A stretch of 64,000 nucleotides of DNA. Origin: Rhynochetos jubatus (lineage: Eukaryota; Chordata; Aves; Eurypygiformes; Rhynochetidae). The stretch lies in assembly GCA_027574665.1 (NCBI GenBank), contig CM050649.1, forward strand, positions 67,050,150 to 67,114,149. The letters are read 5' to 3'. The position numbers were made by a program, and so were the translations under genes. The notes under the pieces are model-generated. The model searched no databases. It saw only the letters and a list, made by a program, of their open reading frames with translations, and was not told the DNA's origin. Every line of letters starts with the position of its first letter. Within the stretch, counting starts at the first letter, position 1. Shown here one piece after another: positions 55,624-64,000 of this stretch.

Positions 55624-57150
55624 GCCTTCCATCTTTTTCTAGGTACAGTAGTAATAATTGGAGCTTTAGAAGAGAATGAACTGAAATACCACCTTACTTA
55701 TAGATCTGCTGACACTCAGAGCTGCCTGCTTATTTTAGGTTGGATTTAATGTCCACCTACACTTCCAATTTGTCTGCTCTTGGGCTAACAAGCTCCAACA
55801 GCTTTTGCTAACAAGGCTGCCCCAAGGACATTTTGTTATTGCTGATGGATTCTGTGGGTGGATGGTACAGAATGCAATGCTCAATGAGCAGCAGTTTTTA
55901 TTTTAGTTTGGTATTAGTTCATAGCAACTTTTCAGCATGGTTCCTTCACTCTCTCCCCCAGTCATATCAGTGTGTAGGAAATAACTGTTCCTTAAACTTC
56001 ACCTGAAGTTGTAAAGTCCTGATGGAGAGCTTCCTTTTTGAGATCAGAGTGGTGACTTGAGTGTCACTTCAATATTCTTTTTTTTTTTTTTTTAATTTTT
56101 GGTGTGTTTTTGACAAAATAGCTAAAATGCTAACACTGAGCCAGATGCAGTAGGATACAGCTGATAAATACTCAGTTTTGTTGTTGTACGTACCACCACA
56201 CTTCTCTTGACACTGGACTATCCAAAATGCTGTCAGACCTGATGCTTTTCTGTACTTACCTACATGCCCTTACAGTCTAGGTAGAGGACAACTTTTCCCC
56301 ATAGAAGCCTGCTTGCGTTGTTTATCTTTTGCTTGTTCTCACTTTGCTTCAGAGTGACCTTTGAGGATGTGAGCTGAGTTCCTTTTGGGGGAAACTGTTT
56401 AGAGGAGCAGCTCCTAAAGGGCATTTGGCCTAAAGATCTAGAGCAAAGCTAGGCTGAAATAAGGCCCTCTGAAATCTATGTAGATGGGACGTCACATCCT
56501 CAGCCTCTCCCTCTGGATCTGCTGCTGTGAAGCTGTCTCAATTGCTGATGCAGACACAGCTGCCATACTCCTAACTTGTTTTAAATTTATCAAACCTTCC
56601 AGAAGGGGAATCTGCAATCCATTTTGTATCATTGCTGTGACAACTTCAATTTGAAACCTAATTTCAAAACCAGGCAATACTTTGGGTACTTTTAAACTTC
56701 CATTATTCCCTCTTTTGTTGTCTCCTGCTTCAGTGCCTCTACAGAGGCAGAGTAGCAGTAATGTTGCAGCTGCCCTTTCCCTGTCTTCTAGACCATTGAT
56801 GAATCATGGGCTACAGCAGGAGAGGAGCTCAAAGCAGGATGAGCACTGCATTTAGATGGGGTTCCTGAGGGCTCTCTCTTGTGGGATGAAGACTCCTCAG
56901 ATTCTCCCAGTGCTTGTCTGGCTCCCTCTGTGCTTTGCATACAGTAGAGGCCGCAAGACCATGAGCCAGAATAACTAAAGGAAGGCAGAGGAGTCTGTCC
57001 AGAGCTTGGTCCAAAGTTTGTTGTTCAATCAGGAGAACTGGTGCTGCAGAGACAGACAGACATCCCTAAGATACTAACTATGGACCTACTAGAACCGATC
57101 AATAGTGAAAGCTGAAGAACAGAGTGCCTCTCTTGACCAGCCCTTATTTT
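55624..57150. other. Non-coding DNA downstream of PDCL3
   Basis: No supported gene. A 16-T run lies at 56078-56093. Confidence 0.5.
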
Positions 57151-57320
57151 CATAGAATCAGACTGGTTTGGGTTGGAAGGGACCTTACAGACCATCCAGT
57201 TCCAACCCCCCTGCCATGGGCAGGGACACCCTCCACTAGACCAGGTTGCTCAGAGCCTCATCCAGCCTGGCCTGGAACACTTCCAGGGATGGGGTGTCCA
57301 CAATTTCTCTGGGTAACCTG
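57151..57320 (-). mobile_element. Short CR1 3' fragment, minus orientation
   Basis: Reverse-complemented CR1 3' end (CATAGAATCAGACTGGTTTG through 'tggcctggaacacttccagg'), ending abruptly near 57320. Main subfamily. Confidence 0.92.
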
Positions 57321-60300
57321 ACAACCTATTTTGTTGCAATGACCTTAGCCAGTGCCTCCCAGGCTAGAGTACGTGGTTTGAACACCCTTCTGGAAGGGGG
57401 ATGCTCAAGCCCTCTACTCCAGAAACTCTGCATGTCTTCCTTAAAAGCTTCCTGCTTGCCCCTGCCCATGCTGGCACAGTGATTCATGTTCCCTTATCTG
57501 CAAAGTAAGCCATGTCTGGATGGGTTAGTGTCTCCTCGTCAGAAGGACTCCTGGCTGGTTGATGAGGCACTACCCTGGTGCAGGTTTGAGACCCTCAGGC
57601 AGAAGTGAGGATTAAACCAAGTTGCTGACACTGGTGTGTGGTGTGACAAACCCTTGGATAAATAAAAGGGCAGGACAGGACTTTAAACTGTTTAAATAAA
57701 AACCTTCCCTTCCAGCAGGGTCTTAAACCCACAGCTGCCTTCTCCTTTTGTCTGGACTCCAATGGATTGTGTGGGCTCTGGGACCACCAAGAGAACTGAG
57801 CTCCCAAAGGGGACTGCAGCCATGTGCCAGATACCCTATGCCCATCAGTGACGCTTATGACACCCCCAGGTAGTAGTTATGACTTTCCCCTACAAGAAGG
57901 GGACCAGGCCTGCTTGGGAGGTATACCCAGGAGATGAGGCGGGTGATTTACCACTTAATTTGCCGTTTAATAGGCATCATTGAACAACATGTAACAATTC
58001 AGGAGAAACTGAGAGAAAGTTTGAGTTGTACCGTCTTATCCTGAGCTGCTTAATGTGTTGATGGATGCCAATGGAGGATGCCGTGCTGAAAGGGGCAGAT
58101 ATGAGAATAACCAAAAACTAGAAGAGGTTGAATGTTCAGCCCAGCTGCCGAGAACCATGCAGAGCATCATTTCACATGGTCTCTGTGCTGCTCGGTATTT
58201 GGCTAAATGTGAAAACAGCATCTTGTACTGTTACTGTCTTCCTTGCCAATCATATCGCCCTGCTCAAGGCCCTTTGAAGAAATTAGGTCTCTGCAGGAAA
58301 TGGATAATGAGATCTGTTTAACCTTTTGGCAGAGCAGAAGCTATGGAAGCACACAGTTAAGGGGAATGAGCTTTAGCTTACAAGGAAGCTGGCTGCTAAA
58401 TTGCAAGCCAGAACACCCAATTAATATACAGAGCAGAATGAGGCAATGTAATGGGAGAAAATAACTGCACAGCCTGAACTCTCATTTGCAAAGGTTGGGA
58501 GCGCTGTTGCTAAATGCACTATCAGTGTTTTTGCAGCCTGTCAACAGTTTGTGTCAGATAAATGTTCGCTTCTCACCGGTGCGAGGAGGGTCTTTCTGTC
58601 AGCTATCGGGCGAGAAGTCAGAGGAGGCAATCCTGTAAAAGGTGCTGAGGCTTGTACGGGTTACTGTCCCATGTACCGCTGCGAAAGCAGCCCTGACTCA
58701 TCCCACTTCTCAACGGTACCAGCAGGTGAGGGGGAAAAGGGTAACCCTGGGCCATAGATGGGGGCAGATGATTTGCCATTAGTGGACAGTCAGTCTGGAG
58801 GTCTTCTGTGTGAAGTGTAAGTGAAGCACTAGTAATAAAAAGCGTTTTCTTCATGGTCTGCTCTGCTGCTTACCCAGGTTATGTGAGCAGCCACCTTAGG
58901 GTCACGGCAGGCTGCCCTGATCTGGGTAAATCACTGATTTTCCTTGTCCCAGACCCACTTGTACTCACCAAATCCTGCCACACCTGAAGGGGAACGTACA
59001 TCCACTTCACATGCAGAGAGAAAGCCGGGAGTTGTGCAAGCAGGGCCCGGCCAGGGAGGGGCAAGTTAAGCTGCCAGATCTCCAGGTACTTAATCTGACC
59101 ATGGTCAGGGTCCTGCACATAGGCAGAAGTGTCCCCAGGACTGCGATCACAGGAGGTGCAGTGAAGGAGTGTCCTTTGAATACCTGTACTGTGACATACC
59201 TGTTTGGCCAGGTTCCTCTTTCCCAGGGCTCAGCGCAGCCATGCCTGCCTCCTCTTTGGGTTTCGCCCATCACCTCCCTTCCCAGATAGGCTTAGGTGGG
59301 TGTTTGATTGGCCTTACTGCTGGGAGTAACTTAATTTAGATGAGAAGATTGACTATGAAAAAGCTGGGTGTGTGCTTCCAGCTCTGCTGGATCTGGATAC
59401 AGAATAAACACCCCACGTTAAGGCCATGTTAGCATGTCATCTGAATACCAATATTTATCTTTTATAGAGTTCATGAAGAAAGTAGCTCCCATCTACAGTG
59501 ATTCCCATGAAAGTTACGGTGTACTTATTCCTTTGTTATAAACTCAAGTTCACAATAATTGCTCATTATTTTCTGGAAATCCAGGGAAGGTTCTTATTTC
59601 ACAGGCTGCGTAGCAGTGGGAAGTGAGACTTCTAATAGAAACCTCGGTAACTTAGTTTGGACTAGCTCCTGTTTTGTGAAGCGGGTAAAAAAGCACCATT
59701 ACAAGAACCTTTTCCTATGTATTTATTGGGATTGGATCATGTCTAAAGAAACTTTGCTCTCACTGAGATCAAAGGGGAATGCTTTCCCTTCTCCATTCTT
59801 TTAAATCACCACGTTGCTAAAACCAATCTATTCCCTGTCAATTGTTTGGAAGGCAGTTGAACTCATTTCTCATTTCAGCCTGTTATAAATCACTTCTCAT
59901 TTCAATCTCATTTACCTAATTCAGTCATCAAAGGATTGCAGGAGGCATAAAGTATTTTATTGATGTATTTAGCTCTTCACAGCATTATAAAAAGTATTGA
60001 ACTTTTTAGGTCTGTCTATTTGCAGATGGCTCCTGTGATGCAGGGAAAGGCTTCACTCCCTCCCTTGGAATTCAGAATCATTAAAAAAGAAAATCCAAGC
60101 AGCGAGAGACTCTCTCTAGGCTTGTGTGGGAGACTGATGAACGATCTGACTTGTTTTCGTCAACGTGTTAAAACTTTCATCTCTTGACACTGTGCCAGAT
60201 TTTTCAGGACTTCACCAGATTAATTTTAATTTACAGAGCTGACTGAAGGAATTGAGGTCTGATAAAAAATGGCAGGAAAAATATCAAGTAATTCTGAGGT

Positions 60301-63300
60301 TGTTTCTGTTTAACACTTCAAATGTTAAGTAGTCAAGGAATTATATAATCTAAGGCAGAACAGTCCATGTAACAGATGTTAATGGACAATTAATGAGATG
60401 AATGTAGTTATGCATATTTGTAAGACTCTACTTCAATATATCTAGTATAAGAAGTCCCATTTCTTCCAGTATATTGAAGACCTTAAACACAAAGATGCTT
60501 CTTGTGGAGGCAGAAGTTACAGCATTTGCTAGGAAGAGCAAGTCTTGATTTTCCAAATAGCTGTTTCCTACCCCCAAAGTGACAACGACTTCTGCTATGG
60601 CATGTGTCATCCTGATCCCACTCCCCTAAATATCCATGGGAATACTTTCATTTACAAGGAAGGCAGCAGAGCCAGCTACTGAACTTTTCTTCTTGCCTGA
60701 TTGCAGTTTATCCTTCCGTGAAATAGTACAGACTGTCTGGGGGTGTTGGGAAACTTCATCAATTATCTGCCCATATGCACATGATTTCTGTTATGTAAAG
60801 CTGAATGTAGGAATGTCCTGGATCCTTCAAGTTGCCTATCACTTTCTGTGGTGTAGTTGTTCCTGGCCCCAGGTGATTAGGGCAGTGTTTGTGAGGGCCG
60901 TCTCGATGGCGGGAGAAGACCAGCAGTAGACACTTGCAAAGACTGATCTCTGCCACAGCATCAAGGCATCAACTCTTCTTTAGCGAGGAAGTGCTGGTGG
61001 TAAAAAGTTTGGCAGGATGAAGCAAACCCAGGAGAATATGCAAAGTGTGGAGTTGGGTTTCCCGCCTGGTAACATCCCCAAACTTCTGCAGCTCAGGTGC
61101 ATTCCCTCTGATGACATCTAGGTAGGAAATTCAGTAGTGATGGCAAATGGGATGGGAACCACATCCTGCAGGGTGAACAAAGTCTGGACCAAAGGACTGA
61201 TGATGGAACTGCTTGAAGAAATTTCTTCTTGTCTTCATTCTCCCTCTGAGAAGAGAGGCGGGGGAGAGCCCTCGAGACAGTGGAAGAGATGAAGGGCATC
61301 AGGTGCAGGTAGGTAAAAAGGGGCTCAGATGAGAGGCTTAAATGAGAAGTCTGTCCATTGCTAGAGAAGAAGGGTAGAAGTGAGAGAGGTAATAAAAAAA
61401 TTGGGAGCTCACATTATGAGAAAGGTTCAGGGATATTTGGTGCTGGGATACATTAGGAGTAGCACTGTTCTCAAAGGATGGGCTTCACGTGGGGAGCTGG
61501 AGACTGGGCACTGAGGATAGCACAGTGGCTAAGAGCATTAAATCGCAGACCAAAAGGAGAATATGGTATAGGAAGAAAAAAGTCTAATAAACATGGATGT
61601 GCTGATCCATAGAGAAATGTTAGGGAGTAGAATGCAAGTAGGTGCCGCTATTAATGAAAGCAGTAATCAGGCAGGTTTTCACTAAGTAAAATCTATGGGT
61701 AAAAAAAGAGTCATACTTAATTCAAGCCAGGAAAAGACACTGCTATGTCTTATTTGCATACTAATAAGATGTCTTTAGCATAAGCTCAATAAAAGCTATG
61801 AATCTCTCAGGTGAGAAGAGCTGTTTATATCCAGTTTTACAAGACACATTAAGCACTGGTGGCATCATGTCATCTGGCGTACGTTACAGATCCAGTTCAG
61901 CTGATAAGATGGGTTTTCTCTCTCCATTAAGATGTCAAATGTTACTTTCCTTTTAGCAGCACTACACTGACATTTTCAGACTACTGCCCCATGCATTTGC
62001 ATGGTATTATAAAAGAGATATCAGGGCAGTTTTGAAAATAGTTCAGCAACAAGGCCATCACTGGCTTATCAGTATCAGTCCCACTTTGAATGCAGATACA
62101 GGAAAGAGAGGAAGCGAGAGAAAACATCTCTGTCCTTCGGTTGGCTGGTAGCTGATACTTCAGATCTTACAACCTCAGCGTGCGCCTGATGAGAAAATGG
62201 TGATCAAGTGCTTTGGTGGCACCTCTACAAAACCCCTGTCCTCCTGTCTCGGTGGCAGGATAACCACCAAGCACATGGATATGCTTCCATTGCTCAGGGT
62301 TTCAACCAGGGGAAAATCTTCAACATCAAACCCACCTCTGCTGTAACTGTCACCGCAAGTCTGCATGGAGCACACGGGATTTCCTTAGGAAGTCACATGA
62401 GAACCCGTGCCGTATCCCCTGGGTTGTGCCCCATGCACCTTGTTCTGACGTGCAGGTAGTGCCCTGGACATCTAGGTGCTCAGCTGGATACAGACGTTAC
62501 CTTGCTTGGAAAGCAGGCTGAGGGAAATTGGGTTTTCTGCAGACTCATCTTTCCTCCATAGAGGTACCCCCCCAAGGCCAAGCAATTTCTCTCCCCCCAC
62601 CCCCACGCTAAGGACCCCTTGGAGCAGGACATCTCTGTGCAGGGACACAGCAGTCGCGCACTCCCTGTCAGCGCATGGTTCTGCTCTATTACCCCATCAC
62701 ATGGGGAACATGTGCAAACCAGAGCGCAGCGTGCCATGGTCGTGGTGTGGTGGTCAGTGCCGATGGGATACGGGTTGAGGCCAAGCAGCTGGTGGGGCTT
62801 CATGGAATGGGTGCTCAGGCCCGCCAGGATCCAGGGAGTGCTTGGGACCACTTGGGACCACCGGCTCACCCCCCAGCTTTGCTGGCTGCGAGACAAAGCC
62901 TTACCTGGAGCAGAGCTGTCCACCAGCAGGCAATGGTTAAAAAACTATGAAAGGCGGCAGCACGGTATGGGAGTCCTGTGAATGGTCTGGATTTCATGGG
63001 GTGTCAGATCTTTCACCTACCCCGGTGGGAGGACTCCAGGCTGTTGGGGCATACATTGCTCGGTGGTTTACTGGAAGGCATGCTCGGGGACAGGCATGGA
63101 AATGGGTTTAGCTGCTTTCTATGGCTGTGGCAACTTTTCCTTACATAAACACCGTGGCTTTGCTGGGCCTCATATTCCTTGCCAGTAAAATTCATATTTG
63201 TGTTTACTGACCACATATTGGTGTGTCAGGGTTTTACTGGTTTCTATCTGCAGTGAGCTATGTAACACTATGAGTACAAGTGCTACATGCTAGGGTAGTC

Positions 63301-64000
63301 ATCGTTTTGTCTCTTTGTCCCTCTGTGCCAGATTTTCCTGCACAGGAATTCTCTGCTGTTGCCATACTTACTGTGCATCTGCTGGCACTTGCAGACAGTC
63401 TGTGAGTAAATGCTGTTATTCCACTTGTTAAAGCATAACAGACCTTTGTAGAACTTTGTTAGCCTTGATTTTCCACTATTTTATTGATTTCATTGTGGTA
63501 CAGCTGGCTTTTTTCATTCAATATACTTAATGAAGCGCTTTGGAAGATAAAACCGAAACATTTGCTAGCCCAGAAAGCAGTTCAGATCCTATTCTCACTG
63601 CCTGAGGACTTGAACAAATTGGGACTTCTCTGTTCAAGGGCTCGAATGCTGCTTCAGGCATGTTGGAGTTTTCAGGAGGCGAGAAGGATGAAAAACTTCT
63701 GCAGTATCACTTCTCACGAACATGCCAGGCACTAAGTAAATGCAACTGTGCACAAGATGGCAATGTTCTCCACAAAAAGGACCTTTCCTTCATTCCTTGC
63801 TGCAGTCTGGCTGCGTACTTTTAGCCATAATTCTAGTTTCAGTGAAATATCAATGGCAGCACTTCAGATGCTCCATTCTGCTGTGCGCGGGATTGAAGTT
63901 TCTGTGGATACATACAGTGAGACGTGCATACCAGCTGTACATTCAAATACATCTCACTACAGGCATGTGTAAATCTGTCCTGCAGGTTTCTAACAGCTTT
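57321..64000. other. Non-coding DNA, probably upstream of NPAS2
   Basis: About 6.7 kb without a supported gene, RNA gene or clear mobile element. By gene order NPAS2 should follow on the plus strand, but neither its bHLH exon nor a CpG island is visible here. The AT-rich stretch around 61.7-62.05 kb (with TTATTTGCATAC) looks non-repetitive and could be a conserved regulatory element, but this cannot be judged without alignment. Confidence 0.45.

Overview
The window is nuclear genomic DNA from a bird. The evidence is ten CR1 LINE fragments with the avian 3' terminus (short ATTCTATG-type repeats), one solo LTR of the avian ERVL-like type that begins TGTCATGG, GC-rich promoter islands, and vertebrate spliced genes. 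The LTR type points towards Neoaves rather than chicken, but this is recalled, not searched. The gene order matches the vertebrate CHST10 - NMS - PDCL3 - NPAS2 block (human 2q11.2). Layout: (1) 1-3.3 kb is a CpG island that probably holds the minus-strand CHST10 promoter and 5' non-coding exon; no CHST10 coding exon is recognisable. (2) 3.6-18.7 kb is mostly non-coding and carries CR1 fragments, including an inverted CR1 pair at 11.36-11.92 kb. (3) 19.0-26.8 kb is a neuromedin S (NMS) gene on the plus strand. Its small exons are in phase and encode a signal peptide, a two-cysteine N-terminal region, a Lys-Lys processing site and the C-terminal FFLFRPRN-Gly-Arg amidated peptide core split over two exons. 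(4) 27-37.8 kb is non-coding with one old CR1. (5) 37.8-43.7 kb is the most unusual part. Two intact, divergent histone H2A variant genes lie on the minus strand. The first ends in SQEF, the SQE-aromatic tail that defines H2A.X, with Phe instead of Tyr (as in the H2A.X-F isoform known from frog eggs). The second ends at SQ. A solo ERV LTR in the same orientation lies about 1 kb upstream of the first. (6) 47.3-54.8 kb is PDCL3 on the plus strand, complete in six coding exons (240 codons), starting in a CpG island. (7) 54.8-64 kb is non-coding and leads towards where NPAS2 is expected. The genes do not form one pathway. NMS is a secreted neuropeptide acting on NMU receptors. PDCL3 is a cytosolic phosducin-like co-chaperone. 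The H2A pair looks like a chromatin-variant cluster inserted between them. Its features are private histone-fold substitutions, divergent tails, no replication-dependent histone 3' stem-loop, candidate AATAAA poly(A) signals, candidate 5'UTR introns, and a 134-bp tract with a single mismatch between the copies that suggests gene conversion. All assignments come from reading the sequence and from recalled family knowledge; no database search was run.
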